Source: Plecoglossus altivelis (taxonomy: Eukaryota > Chordata > Actinopteri > Osmeriformes > Plecoglossidae). From it: a stretch of 64,000 nt of DNA. Position 1 is the stretch's first letter. Every line of letters starts with the position of its first letter. The stretch is from contig BROE01000020.1 of assembly GCA_036571765.1 (NCBI GenBank), positions 14,992,931-15,056,930 of the forward strand, written 5' to 3'. The notes beneath the pieces are model-generated. The model did no database searches. It was not told the DNA's origin and saw only the letters and a program-made list of their open reading frames with translations. Shown piece by piece: positions 47,857-60,133 of this stretch. Position numbers and translations under genes: made by a program.

Positions 47857-48497
47857 AGGCTGGTGTGGAACAGCAACAGGTTGTTACATCTACTGCTGTA
47901 AAACTGGCTTCGGCTGAGTTCTGGTTAGCCTCTATTGCCACAGTTGTCCCCTTGAATCTACCACAGAGAAGGTACAGCACAGCCCAAAAGCCCAAGTTCA
48001 CTTTTATTTCTGTGGGGGAATTTTCCAATGAAGTCCGGTATGCATAATCTTCCTGGCATAGACGTTTGTTTAGACTAAGTAGGGAAGCATTCACTGATTG
48101 TCAAACAAAATCTATCTCTCTGGAATGGGTTTGCACCCTAGCCAAGGCTATCACTGTAAAAGCACACCTCCAATACACTACTTTTTTCCCCCCTCTTTCA
48201 CCATTTCACACCATTTTCATTCTCACTCCCAAGGCAAGATTCGCCCTCACTGATGCCTTTGTTAGAGATGACAGGGACCATACCTATGACATATTGCTCC
48301 AATCTGCTTAATACATAAAGAATCACCCCCTGATATGCTAAGCATTCATTGGTGAAAACTGGAGCTGAGATTGCCAGTACATACAGACAGTCCTCCTGGT
48401 CCTCTGGCTCTACTGGGCCCTGACGCTCATAAATTAGAGAGGGAATCTAATTTCCCTCCTGGCCTCTCTGAGAGCTGCAGTCTGCTTTAAGGCAGGA

Positions 48498-48539
48498 GTG
48501 TGTGTTGTGTGTGTGTGTGTGTGTGTGTGGGGGGGGGGG
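48498..48539. repeat. (GT)n followed by poly-G
   Basis: About 15 GT units running into ten consecutive G. Confidence 0.95.
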
Positions 48540-48858
48540 ATCGTTTGATTTGAATTCTTCCTGATGTAAATGGCCTGATATAGGCAGTTCCGCGGAAGAC
48601 TTGAGACTCCATTTTGGCTGTGGCCTAGTTGGGCGCTGACTCATCCAGACTGTGTCTGTCACACTGACTAAGCAGTAATGGTACAGGACGTATGCCAGGC
48701 CTGCTTGACATGACAAACGTCTCTAGGGCCCCAGTGTCAGGACGAGGCAAGTGAAGACCTCTCAGGCACACGCAGAACCTGAGACGACCAGCGCTCTGGG
48801 AGAACGCTAACGCTACCCCTCTCCAGGACCCAGCTGGCTGCCCCTGAAGTTAGAGGCC

Positions 48859-48956
48859 CTGGGAGCTGGACTCTGGGAGCTGGACTCTGGGAGCTGGACT
48901 CTGGGAGCTGGACTCTGGGAGCTGGACTCTGGGAGCTGGACTCTGGGAGCTGGAGC
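48859..48956. repeat. 14-bp minisatellite
   Basis: Seven perfect copies of GGGAGCTGGACTCT. Confidence 0.96.
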
Positions 48957-50761
48957 TAGACTCCTGGCCTGTTCTGAAGTTCTGCTGAAGTTCAGTTGAA
49001 GTCTCCAGAAGTGTGACATCAGAAGCATCTTTAGCATGGGTGGCAGTCTTTGTGGCTGTCTGTGTGGCTGTCTGTCTGCTCTGTTCTGAAGCCTTAGTAG
49101 GAGTTTCTCTCATTGTGTATGTTAAGAGGAAAAGCAGAGCGTCGTCTTTCTAAAGCGCCTTCTTTGAGTGCTCCACCACTGTTCTATGTCTCTGGTTCCT
49201 GTCATGAGTATCTGAAACGTGTCTGTCACGTCAGGCCCTGTGGAGTCAAGCAGGAGGAGGTGCTCTTGTCGTGGAGGAAAGAACCACATCCACCTTGTCA
49301 GTTACGACCTGTCAGGAGGACTGACTGTTTGAATACAAACACACCAATGAGAAGACTGATGAGGGAAGTCAGTCAGTGAGACAAACTGTCAGGTAGGTAG
49401 TTACGAGGCTGACTCTGGAGGAGAGAGCAGTCTGGAGGTTTGCTGGAAATGTTTACAGCGTCAACAAGCTGAAGTGAACTACGTAGACTGGCTGGAATCT
49501 TGCCTAGCTGGTTATGGGTGTCTTCATCTGAACGTTGCTCATAATGGAGTCCTGGTGGTTCATCAATCACACCAGAAGGACTGGAAGAACGTAACATTAT
49601 TAAGCAACTCTACTCAGTTGCCTGCAGTCTGAGGAGGTTCTGTTGTCATCCTATTGTAATGTTCTTACATATATGTATATGTTCTGTATATTCTTTCCAT
49701 GTTATGAACCAGTGTGGAGAGACCTGTGTTTAGAATAGCCAGGGACCGGTCTATCACAACATCTCAGATTAAGATCGCCTAACTGTCACTTTACTGTGTA
49801 TGTGTTTACATGCTGACGTCGTGGAGCCTGTTCCCAGGGCAGAGCCAGTCTGACAGGTTAGGGTGAAACTGCAGCATACCTGGACGTCACCTGGCTAGCA
49901 GGTGAAAAGGGCACACGTACCTGAGCCTGCAGGGCCAGTTTCCAGGCAGGAGGAGCTAACCCTGAGGCCCTGTGTTTGATGAAGCTTTACACGGTCTCCT
50001 CCCTCTGTTCTTCTCTCCCTACTAACATCCCTTCCCCAAGGGCCCCTGCAGCATGTATCTTTCCAGCCCTTTCTGATCTGCAAACTGAGCTTTACATACT
50101 AAACACAAGGTATTTAGGTTAGTCATTCAGAACTGTCCCCTTTAGCCTTGACTTGTTTTTTTGTTTGTTTTTATGTGTGAAAAGAGAATGACAGGCCCTG
50201 GTCCCTCCTCCTCACCTCCATTCCTCCTGGTGTTGTGTGTGTAAACATGCCTTTCAAGGTGATTGCAGTCAGGTGGCCTGGTAACCACGGCGACAGGCCC
50301 TAAACCCAAGGTAGTGACTGCAAAATAAAAGCTCCAGAATGCGATGATTTGTCTGGAAGTAGGCTGTAGAGGTAAACCAGAGTCCTGCCCCTGCCCCTGT
50401 CCTGTCCTATCTTGTCTAGCCTCTACCCAAGCCTGTGCTCAAGCCCCTGCCCTAGCCCCTGCCCTAGCCCCTGCCCCTACCTCTGCCCGTCCCCGGCCCC
50501 TATGTTATTGTGCCCCTCCCTCTGCCTACATAGCCAGGCCACATTGCTCAGGTATTCAGGCCAGAAACAACTAAACTCTAGTTAACACATCCTCACTACT
50601 TATGGCCTCTTTCTGTGTTGGTGGTCCATTATACAGACCTGCTGGTAATAACTCTAATTTCTATACATCTTCTTTATATAATATATTTTTTATATAAGGG
50701 AGTATTATCAATGTCTTCTTAGAAGGCGTTGTAGACATGAAGACACATCCTAATCCCTGCC

Positions 50762-51318
50762 TGTGAAGCAGCTCTCTACCTCAGCCCTCCTCCCTGCCTC
50801 AGCCCTCCTCCCTGCCTCAGCCCTCCTCCCTGCCTGTGAAGCAGCTCTCTACCTCAGCCCTCCTCCCTGCCTCAGCCCTCCTCTCTGCCTCAGCCCTCCT
50901 CCCTGCCTCAGCCCTCCTCCCTGCCTCAGCCTTCCTCCCTGCCTCAGCCCTCCTCCCTGCCTCAGCCCTCCTCCCTGCCTCAGCCCTCCTCTCTGCCTCA
51001 GCCCTCCTCTCTGCCTCAGCCCTCCTCCCTGCCTCAGCCCTCCTCCCTGCCTCAGCCCTCCTCCCTGCGTCAGCCCTCCTCTCTGCCTCAGCCCTCCTCT
51101 CTGCCTCAGCCCTCCACTCTGCCTCAGCCCTCCTCTCTGCCTCAGCCCTCCTCTCTGCCTCAGCCCTCCTCTCTGCCTCAGCCCTCCACTCTGCCTCAGC
51201 CCTCCTCTCTGCCTCAGCCCTCCACTCTGCCTCAGCCCTCCTCTCTGCCTCAGCCCTCCACTCTACCTCAGCCCTCCTCTCTGCCTCAGCCCTCCTCTCT
51301 GCCTCAGCCCTCCTCTGG
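50762..51318. repeat. 18-bp minisatellite, about 30 copies
   Basis: The unit is CTCCCTGCCTCAGCCCTC with CTCTCTGCC, CACTCTGCC and CTCTACC variants. The first two blocks share a TGTGAAGCAGCTCTCTACC insert (50762 and 50835), a higher-order duplication of 73 bp. Variants are ordered: CCCTGCC dominates early, CTCTGCC and ACTCTGCC late. Two long plus-strand frames (193 and 161 codons) arise from the frame-preserving unit and are not genes. Confidence 0.96.
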
Positions 51319-51784
51319 TGATAAGCCCAGCAGGTTCCTCCTGAAGTCTGGGAGCCATCAGCCGCAGCTCCCTCTAATCCCCCCTGCTCTGGAGGAGATT
51401 TGCATGTGGAAGGAGAAGGCTGCGGTTAATGGACTTACTCCAGTCAGGTCTGCTGATGTTCTCCAGCCAGTGTTTCATTACTCCAACTCTGCGCTGCAGT
51501 TTAAAACCATGAACGTTCAAGTTCCTGTGAGGCTGTGGAGAGCTTGGAAACCACTGGTTTGAACAGGATTTCAGATATAACAGGGGGATCACTTCTATTT
51601 CATTGGCTCTGGCCTCATGCTGTGCACAATGGCAATAAAGTTGAATTTAATCTACTTAACTACGACCCAGTGCTATCTGCTAGGAAGGGCCAGGCTGGAA
51701 TGTCCAATCAGAATGTTTGTGCTGCTAGAGGGAGTTCACCTCTTTAAGGAAAGGAAGAAAGGGGCACATCCACCCTCTGTGTTT

Positions 51785-51789
<5 letters not shown>

Positions 51790-51852
<63 letters not shown>

Positions 51853-51866
51853 ATACACACACACAC
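51790..51866. repeat. (CT)n(CA)n microsatellite
   Basis: About 30 CT units with one TTT break, then a short CA run. Confidence 0.97.
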
Positions 51867-52853
51867 TGATGGAGGGGAAGTTAAGTTGTAAAGCAGCTAT
51901 CACACTAAACCTTCCACATACCAATCATGTCACGTAGACAAGGGTTGGACTTTTCCAAAGAAATGATGGAATTGGCTGGCAGATGATGTAAAAAGAGCTC
52001 AGCTATGCTACTGTTCTTCTTGACTACTTTTGTGCGTGTGTGTCCCAAATTAGCATAGCAAAAAAGCCCACTGCCATAAAAAATGATTGTTTTGTGTCGT
52101 TTTTTTTCCTATGGATCATTTGACCATTTCCTCAGTACTTGAACATGTTTGAATCTCCCCTTTGCAGTCCTCCAGGGTAGTGGAGTGTGTGTGTGTGTGT
52201 GAGAGCACGGAGCTCTGTGCTTCTTCTTCAGACTGGCAGCAGCCTCCCCCACCTCCTCTGGGTCTGTTCAGCTGAGGGCAAGTGGGGTAGCCTGACCCCA
52301 TCCCTGATCTCAACACACCCTCCGCCCTCTCCCGTCTGCTGGGAGCAAATATCGGAGGCGTAAGACCGTGCATGTGTGTTTCTGTGTGTGTGAGGTAAGT
52401 GTGCGTATTCTTCTGGTCTATTTCTCAGGCTTCATTCTGCCCGGCTAAGCGCCAGCTGTACTCAGTGGACTGTGTGATGTTTCGGTACAGGTTACCTTCT
52501 TACAGCACACAGAGGCAGAATCAGACCCACAGAGGAACATCCAGGTCATGCGTCAGGCCTCTGCTAAAAGATGCCTGGGACACTGGGCCTGTGGGCCTGG
52601 ATCTTCCTCAAGGATCCTTCTGGATGGTGTAGACTAGTGGGGAACTAAGAGAACGAAGTAGGGAGGTGGATAAAACCTACATGACCTGGGTTAAAGACCA
52701 CTGCTGTAGAGAGTATATGATGTGCGCTGTACATTAAGTTCACCAAGGCTTTGTGTGTCTGTTATGTGGATTGAGATTGAGTTTGAGGCTATAGTCAGAA
52801 CAGTTGTTAGGGATGTGAACGTCTCAGTTTGACTTGGTGTAGCAGCCTGCCTT

Positions 52854-52930
52854 TCTGCCTGCCTTTCTGCCTGCCTGACAAGTGTTAGTGCAGCTGTCTG
52901 TTGGCTTGTCTGACATGCTGTCTGTCTGTC
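52854..52930. repeat. Short CTGCCTTT and (CTGT)n repeats
   Basis: Two to three CTGCCTTTCTGCC copies and (CTGT)n at 52918-52930. Confidence 0.8.
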
Positions 52931-53607
52931 CGACTGTCCTTTGGGCCCATATAAAACAACTGGAAGTGGATGGATGGACGCGGTCCTGTCCGCTCGTCTG
53001 TGTGTGTGGGGTTTGATGAATGCGTGCCTGTGAGTGTTCTCCTCCTCTGTCAGCTCTCTGCTGAACCATGAAGGGAATGTGGAGCGCAGAAAGCAGGCAG
53101 AGCCAGTGCTGTCAGCATCACGCTACACAGCTTCTCCTGTGCGCTCTGTCTGTCTCTCGCGCCCCCCTATCCCTCCCTCTCTCTCACTCGCCGCTGTGTC
53201 AGTCTTTCTGACTCTCCGTCTCTCTGTTTGCATGTGATATCAAGTGATTTGCACAAACAAACATGGGCGTGATCTGCAGCTGTCTGTATGTCTGTCCGCC
53301 CCTCAGTCCTCTCAGTCCTACTGCTGCCTTCTCTCTGTCCTACTTACAATGTAGTTGGTACTCTCTCTACCAGCTGATCAACATGCGTTCCCCAAAGATA
53401 ACCTCTGTTATCTTGATCATGGCCATCATCTCTGTTTTATTGGTTGCTGGGCTCTGGTTTGCTGGCGGCTGTGACAGTGCAGAAGCACTGGGGGAAATGA
53501 GGGCTGTTCTGAAGGCTGGTTCCCAGGATGCTCATTCCAACAGTCAAACCAGGGTGAAATCTCTCCTATCCACTTCCCTGGCCAAGGGCTCTCTTCTCCT
53601 CCCTGCC

Positions 53608-53670
53608 CTCCTGCTCTCTCTCTCGCTCTCTCGCTCTCTCGCTCTCTCGCTCTCTCGCTCTCTCTCTCTC

Positions 53671-53711
<41 letters not shown>

Positions 53712-53712
53712 T
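53608..53712. repeat. (CT)n / CTCTCTCG repeat
   Basis: About five CTCTCTCG units (53619-53665) followed by about 20 CT units. Confidence 0.96.
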
Positions 53713-53991
53713 GCTCCCTTCCTTCCTGTTTCCCTCTCTCCATTGTCCCCTCGGCCCCTTTTCTGGGAAGCAAAGTTCTTGTCAGACCATGCTGGTGGCT
53801 CAGCTTCAAGACAGACCCACATTGCTTTTATCACATTGAAAACCTCTCCCTCCTCCATAACTTCTCCCCTATCTCATCTGTCAGTAGGAAGTTAGCGGTG
53901 AGTCCCCAGTCCTCATGCCCGTCCCTGTCATGTCCCTCAGACTCAGCTGGCTGCTCTCTGACTTCCCCCTGTGTTGACACGTCCCCAGTGC

Positions 53992-54085
53992 TGCAGCTGG
54001 CTACAGAGCTGCAGCTCTGCCATTGCTGCTGGCTGCAGAGCTGCAGCGCTGTCATTGCTGCTGGCTGCAGAGCTGCAGTGGGCCT
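53992..54085. repeat. 35-bp repeat, CTGGCTGCAGAGCTGCAG core
   Basis: Three copies of CTGGCTRCAGAGCTGCAG followed by a less constant part containing CATTGCTG. The core contains PstI-type palindromes (CTGCAG). Confidence 0.9.
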
Positions 54086-54859
54086 CTGCTCTCCAGGCAG
54101 CTTGAGCTGTTCTGAGGAAGCTGATGACAAACAATGATGTTTTGAGGCGGATGTGTTGGTGTGTGTGTTTGTCTGTGTGTGTGTGTGTTTGGGAGAGGGA
54201 TTGTGGAGGAATGTGTGGGTGATGGGGTGGTGAGGGGCTGATGGCGTGTGTGTGTAGGTGTGTGTTTGTGGGAGATGGAGAGAAAGTGGGCAGCATCATG
54301 ATGCTGTTTGGGCATTGAGCAGAAGGCAGCAGATATTACCCCCATATTTCACGTCTATGAGATGGACTGGCCTGCGACTCCCCTATTGGACGGTGCCAAT
54401 AAGTGCCATCCACAAATCAGCCTCTCATTTCCTGTGTTCTGGCAGAGGGTTGTTATTGCATTCTCAGCCGCCGTCACCCCCCTCCCCGCCCGCCCACCCA
54501 CCCCACCCTACCCCCAACCGCATCGCATCCCTTATCCCCACCCTGCCTTTGTTCTGTGACTGTGATTGGACGGTTGCTGGGTGGATGCTAATGAGGGTGA
54601 GGCAGGGCGTCAGCATAGCACAGCGACTGGCAGATTGGATTGTGGGTGACTGAGTGAGGGGGATGGTTGTAGGACTGGGATGTATTGGTAATGTCATCAT
54701 ACCTGTTTACATTTGGTTTCTGTAGTTTTGTAGTTGTTTCTTGTTTTGGTTTTTGCATTGCCATGAATGTGGGCTTGTGAGTAAACACAAGTTTTAGTTG
54801 CGCGTTTGTTTGTAGTGTGTGTGTTTGTGGATGTACAAACTTGTGTCGGTGTACTGTAC

Positions 54860-54903
54860 GAGTGTGTGTGTGTGTGTGTGTGTGTACGAATGTATGTGTG
54901 TGT
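54860..54903. repeat. (GT)n microsatellite
   Basis: Two GT runs separated by ACGAATGTAT. Confidence 0.95.
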
Positions 54904-55973
54904 ATGCACAAGCATGTGTGTGTGCGTGCGCTCCTCCTGTTGTGGTTGGTGTGGTGTGATTGATGCACTGCCTCCTTAGATCTGTCTGCTGCAACTCTTC
55001 GTCTGCATAATGCCTCCCTCCCTCTTTCCCCTGTCCTCCCCCATGTCTGCTCCGTGTGTCCGCTCCCTCCCTCGACTCCATCGTCTCGGGCGTCGTCTGT
55101 CCGCTCCCTCCCTCCCCCCCCCTCTTCTCTCTCTCTCGTCCCCTCTCTCTTGCTCCCCTCTCTCTCTCTCTTCCTCCCTTTCCTCCTTGTTTGGATAGAC
55201 CCCAATATTTCTTCTTTCCTCTCCTGCCTGTCTCCTGCTGTACATCTGATCTGATATATTCCTAATGTCGTTTGTCTATCACAGACCATCGAAGGCCCTG
55301 GATGATGGAACCATAGTTTCACTCTTTGAAATTGCTGAATCATTTATAACAGTACATGTTGAACTGTCTCAATGACATTTGTTGCATGTGAAATTTGGAG
55401 TTGAGCTAAACTGTTGACAACAAAGTTATTCTCTTATGTTCTCTTATCATAAAGCAGTCTAGATGTTACAGTATGTAAGACATTGGCTGTGTTTGTGTGT
55501 TTTTTCCAGAAAGTGTCAGTGTCTGTTGTGGGAGAGGGAGTGGTAAATAGCTCATTAGCAGTATCAGGCTGGCACCCAGACACTGTGGTAGCAGATGGCC
55601 ACATGGACCCCTGTGGAGCTGTTGGGGGTACAGACCACCGGGGAATCCCCCCCCCTTCTCTCTCTCTCACACACACGCACAAAATCTCCCCACTTTACTT
55701 ATTAGGGTGTTGAAGTGCGCTAAAGCTTTTGGTCATGACTTGTCAACCTTCTGCCAATTCTAATCCACCCTTCTCTAAAACCCAAGATCTCAAGGATAAT
55801 AAATGACTAAAGTCGCTATGTTTACATTGTTTCCAGCACATTCCAATCAATTCCCCAACTGCTTTCTAGACTGCTTGAAGCAGCCTGCCAGGCTTTCTGA
55901 GCATCCCAAGCCTGTTCCAAACTGCCTGAATCCCCCCAGCTGAGACGCAGGGCCTGACAGCTTCCTGAGTGGA

Positions 55974-56292
55974 CCTGGCCACTCACTGTCCCCCAGAGCA
56001 GACCAGCCCTGAAGCTACTCACTGTCCCCCAGAGCAGCCCAGCCCTGGAGCCACTCACTCTCCCCCAGTGCAGACTAGCCCTGAAGCTACTCACTGTCCC
56101 CCAGAGCAGCCCAGCCCTGGAGCCACTCACTGTCCCCCAGAGCAGCCCAGCCCTGGAGCCACTCACTGTTCCCCAGAGCAGCCCAGCCCCGGAGCCACTT
56201 ACTGTCCCAGCGGAGCAGCCCAGCCCATCACTAGAGCCACTCGCTGTCCCCCAGAGCAGCCCAGCCCTGGAGCCACTCACAGCCCCCCCAGC
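55974..56292. repeat. 36-bp minisatellite
   Basis: About eight copies whose unit begins CCCCAGAGCAGCCCAGCCCT and ends GGAGCCACTCACTGT. Since 36 is a multiple of three, a 12-residue THCPPEQPSPGA-type peptide repeats on plus and a Gly/Ser/Trp-rich one on minus. One unit carries an insertion (56213-56230). No exon borders or transcript signals support coding. Confidence 0.95.
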
Positions 56293-57410
56293 AGCCCTCC
56301 CCTGCCTGGCCCTGCCTCTCCTGCAGGCTAATGTCAACTATGCAGCCCCCGCTCTAATCACTACCATATGGTCCTGTATTCCTGTCGCCTGCCTCTGCCC
56401 TTGTGCAGGCCTGGATCTGGACAGTCTCAGCTGTCTGCCCCCCCCCCTCCCAGACCATCAGGCTTCTCCTCCTGCAACCTTAAACTGTTCAACATACATA
56501 TCCATCAGCACTCTAACACCTTATAGTATTGAATTGCCTGTTCTAACTATACCACTTGTTGCTGCTGCTTCTTTTTATTGCAGGTTTTTGGCATTCGTGC
56601 TCTTTGGAAAGTTTTTGTAGCTTTTTTTGTACTAAGCACCGACCATTGTGAGTATGTTTAAAGTAGACGGCATGGTCGTGACCAGTACTCATGTTAGTAG
56701 TGGGCCCACAGAGACTTGAGCCAGTACCTGTGGACCCATGGGAACTTAGCAAGTCATCCTTCTACCTCCTAGAAGTTCTGTTCTTCTGATTCTCTCTTTC
56801 TTCTTCTTCCTCATGTGTGTCCTCCTCCCACTCTTCGTTCCCTCTCTTGCTGTAGCTGCTGACTAGTTCATAGTGACAGGCTTTGTTTTATTCAGCAGAA
56901 GCGTGATCGATGGCCGCCAGCAGAATCAAAAGACTTGGCTTCATTATGGACCATTGATTTACCTCCCTCGCCGGAGGAGCGCAGGATGTTATGATGAATC
57001 GTCTCACATGCCGCATACTGGACAGGGAAACCTACACCTTGTTTATCTAAGGCTGATTGGTCTGTACCAGCAACAACAGAGAACACTGATGTGTGGAGGA
57101 GAAGTTGAAGGCCTGAACGAGATGCAGGCTCCTGAGAGATGGCTGAGAGCTGGGAGGAGGAGCGCAACCCTGCAGCTTTTGATCTGCTCTGGGACCAGGG
57201 ACGGGGTTGGACTGCTTCTAACCACACACTGATGTTTCAGACGTGATCAAGATGGTGCGAGAGGGAAGGAAACATGAAGTGAGAGAGGAAAAGAGAGATG
57301 GTTTAGTGATGCAGTTATGCCACACATGTGGTTGAACCTGTTCCAGAAGAATTTGGGTGGTCTGATGTCATAGTCCTCTTAATGGAGTTTCGTCCTTGCG
57401 CAGGAATCAG

Positions 57411-57415
<5 letters not shown>

Positions 57416-57460
<45 letters not shown>

Positions 57461-57466
57461 CACACA
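57416..57466. repeat. (TG)n(CG)n microsatellite
   Basis: About 18 TG units passing into CGCGCGCACACA, a Z-DNA-capable sequence. Confidence 0.96.
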
Positions 57467-57950
57467 TGTGCCTTGACTCACAGCACCAGAATAGTTTCCA
57501 AACGTTTGGTCTTCTACCCTTCATGGCTCCTGTAAAAGGTAGTTAGACACACACAGCATGAGCTCAGGCTTCTACCCTGCCACAAACACATTCAAATTAG
57601 TGGCAGTTATCCACCTCTTGATTTGCACCAGAGAGGACTTGAAAGAACCACCGCTCCTTGTAAGCTCTCCTCTGAACCACCATGAAATGGGTTCGCGTTG
57701 ACGGAAGCATCCTATCAGATTGAATCCACATGAATGCAAAGTTTGGATTGAGTGTGCTTATCTGTGTTGGGAGTCTTGATAGCGTGGTGCTCCTGGCCCT
57801 CCTCAGTGTGACAGCATCGGGCATGTGTGGGAGGGGCTATAGGACTCGCTCATAGGTGTGTTGTCAGCCTCCTACAGTCATGCGAGATAGAGATCAGACA
57901 GGGTGAGGGACTGGAAAACCAAATCTCAGGAGAACCTCCCAGATCGGTCC

Positions 57951-57971
57951 AAACAAACAAACAAACAAACA
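57951..57971. repeat. (CAAA)n microsatellite
   Basis: Five CAAA units. Confidence 0.95.
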
Positions 57972-58693
57972 GGCTATCAGTGTTGAAGGTAAGTGGCGTC
58001 GACCCTGTGATAAACCGGCTTTATTTTGCTGAAACATTTCAATGACGTGAAGGTCTTTGGGCTTGATGGGCCTGAACAATGGCTGTTGTTTTGCTGTTAC
58101 ATGTTTCAGGAGTTCCAAACCTTTATGTACAGGAAAGCATGTTCTTCAGAGCCTAACTGGCTTTTTCACATATTTTTAGTTAGTGATTATTGCTGCTGTG
58201 GTGTCGTCATGAGAACGTCAAGCTTTATTTTTACCTATATCCTTCTTAAAGTTATGGCTGAGTTTGAGATGTTGCAACTGAAACTTACTGAACCAACCTT
58301 AGGTTTCAGAGTAGGTAGGTCTGTTTGTGTATTTGGCGATGGGGATGGTTATGATCATGATAGTGTTGCGGTCACTCCAATTTCTCTGGAGAAAGTTGAG
58401 TCTAGTGGTATCCTTCCATTTTTTGTATTATTAGTTCTCCCCTTATTTCCTTTCCTTTCCCCTACAGAGACCCTAGGCCCCTCCCACACCTCTCCCATTT
58501 CCTTTGTCTCCTCCTCCATGTCCTGTCTCTCCTCGTTGATCTTTTTTCTATCCTCCTACTCTCTCCCATTATTCCTCCTCTGCTTACGGGCGACCCTTCC
58601 TGGTGGTCTGAATGAACTCCAGATTCCCCACCTGCTGTCCCTCACAACCCTTGACCCCTTTGGCAACATGTCAGGGGAGAGATTGGTATAGAG

Positions 58694-58790
58694 ATAGAGG
58701 TGGGGAGAGAGAAGAAGAGAGGGGGAAGAGAGACAGAGGAAGAGAGGGGAGAGAGAGAGGGAGTGGGGGACAGAGAGAGGGAGGGAGAGG
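58694..58790. repeat. (GA)n-rich tract
   Basis: Degenerate G/A-rich sequence on plus. Confidence 0.9.
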
Positions 58791-59167
58791 GCATGCTCCG
58801 CAGCTCTCCCTCATTAGGACAGGTAACCCTACTCTCAGCATACTGGGAGAGGGCCTGTGTGCTGTGTGCTGTGGCTGGCCAGCTGTGTTATCCCAAATGA
58901 AACAAGTGGAGCTGCCCTTAGCCCTGAGGGGCACCTGGGGCCCTGAGGGCAAGAAGCCCCTCTGTGGGGCCAGAAGAATGACACAGGGCCACCAGTTAGC
59001 TGGGGGGATAAGGAAGACAAGGGAGCAGAGGGCAGAGAGATAGCGAGGTGGCCTGTTGAGTGTAGATTTTTTTGTGACAGCCTTTTGTGTGCGTTGGGTA
59101 GTGTTGTCTCTACCTGACTTCTATCACTGCTGCATGAGTCTGGTTCAATAAAGATGGTATAGAGGAC

Positions 59168-59168
59168 T

Positions 59169-59209
<41 letters not shown>

Positions 59210-59211
59210 CA
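59168..59211. repeat. (CTGC)11 tetranucleotide repeat
   Basis: Eleven CCTG/CTGC units, pure. Confidence 0.97.
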
Positions 59212-59501
59212 GCAGCCCATGGTTTACTTACCGAGGTTAGCAGGAGGTCACCGGTCCCATGTGGACTGCGCTCCTCCAAGCCAGTGTGTGTCATGCTGTA
59301 ATTGCACGTGTAATTGATCCGACTGCACACTCTCCTCCCCTCCTTTATAGAGACAAACGATGACTGGGCAGGGTGATGTGGATGGCGCTACTGCAGGCTT
59401 CTTGCGGAGTGCGAGTGCAGCCAGATGTCTGTCTAAAGCAATCGGATAGAGGATGATTGGGTGTAAAGTAATGGTTAGGTTCATTTTTTCACCTCATTAG
59501 G

Positions 59502-59630
59502 TTTGTGTGTGTATGTGTGTGTGTGTGTGTGTGCTGTAGTGTGTGTGTGTGTGTGTGTAGGTGTGTGGTGTGTGTGGTGTGGTGTGGTTGTGGGTGTGTC
59601 TGTGGTGTGTGTGTGTGTGTGTTGTGTGTG
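59502..59630. repeat. Degenerate (GT)n / TGTGG repeat
   Basis: GT-rich with TGTGGTG interruptions. A second version at 60136-60254 belongs to the duplicated contig end. Confidence 0.93.
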
Positions 59631-60001
59631 TGTATGAGACCAGAAATACGGTGGATGAGACATTCATCTCAATGCCCCAAGGTCTTGCAGACCTGCCTCC
59701 CACCACAACCCCCAGAGCTGCGGTTGCTATGATACACCAGAGAGAAGTGGGCAGAATGGATGTTAACGATCTTGAAGGTGTCACCAGCATTAACTGATCA
59801 GTGAGGAGAGCGTGGTGGAGGAGGCCCGCTACCTACTGTCAACACCAGCACCCCGACACTCCAGAGAGACGATGGCACAGCACAAACAAATCCACAAATC
59901 AATAGTGCTGTTACTCCTCTCTGCCTCCCTCCCCATGCCCTGTTTGTCTGCCGGGACGATACAGCAGACGTTCTCCCCTGAACCCCCCCCCCCCCCCCCC
60001 C

Positions 60002-60133
60002 NNNNNNNNNNNNNNNNNNNNNNNNNNNNNNNNNNNNNNNNNNNNNNNNNNNNNNNNNNNNNNNNNNNNNNNNNNNNNNNNNNNNNNNNNNNNNNNNNNN
60101 NNNNNNNNNNNNNNNNNNNNNNNNNNNNNNNNN
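60002..60133. other. Assembly gap (132 N) between duplicated contig ends
   Basis: This run of 132 N follows a 19-base C run (59983-60001). Sequence right of the gap (60134-60606) repeats sequence left of it (about 59505-60001), so this is probably a false gap between two overlapping contig ends. Confidence 0.98.

Larger units (their letters stand above)
47500..59500 (+). other. magi1: MAGI1 intron 1, repeat-dense part
   Basis: About 12 kb is crowded with (GA)n, (CT)n and (GT)n tracts and five minisatellites, each listed separately. The longest reading frames here (50763-51344, 54588-55343, 53263-53895 and 55822-56337) all lie in or on these repeats and show no known domain. Segments between, such as 49100-50340, 51930-53000 and 56330-57400, are unique non-coding sequence. 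Confidence 0.75.

Noticed and set aside
54588..55343. A 251-codon minus-strand frame (Arg/Glu-rich, then His/Thr-rich)
   Set aside because: It is composed of the complement of CT-rich and GT-rich tracts joined by short unique sequence. It shows no known domain and no exon borders.
58026..58691. A 221-codon plus-strand frame with hydrophobic stretches
   Set aside because: It has no resemblance to a known family. The hydrophobic stretches come from T-rich and CT-rich sequence, and it lies inside MAGI1 intron 1 without splice evidence. It is the least repeat-driven of the long frames, so a transcript check is reasonable.
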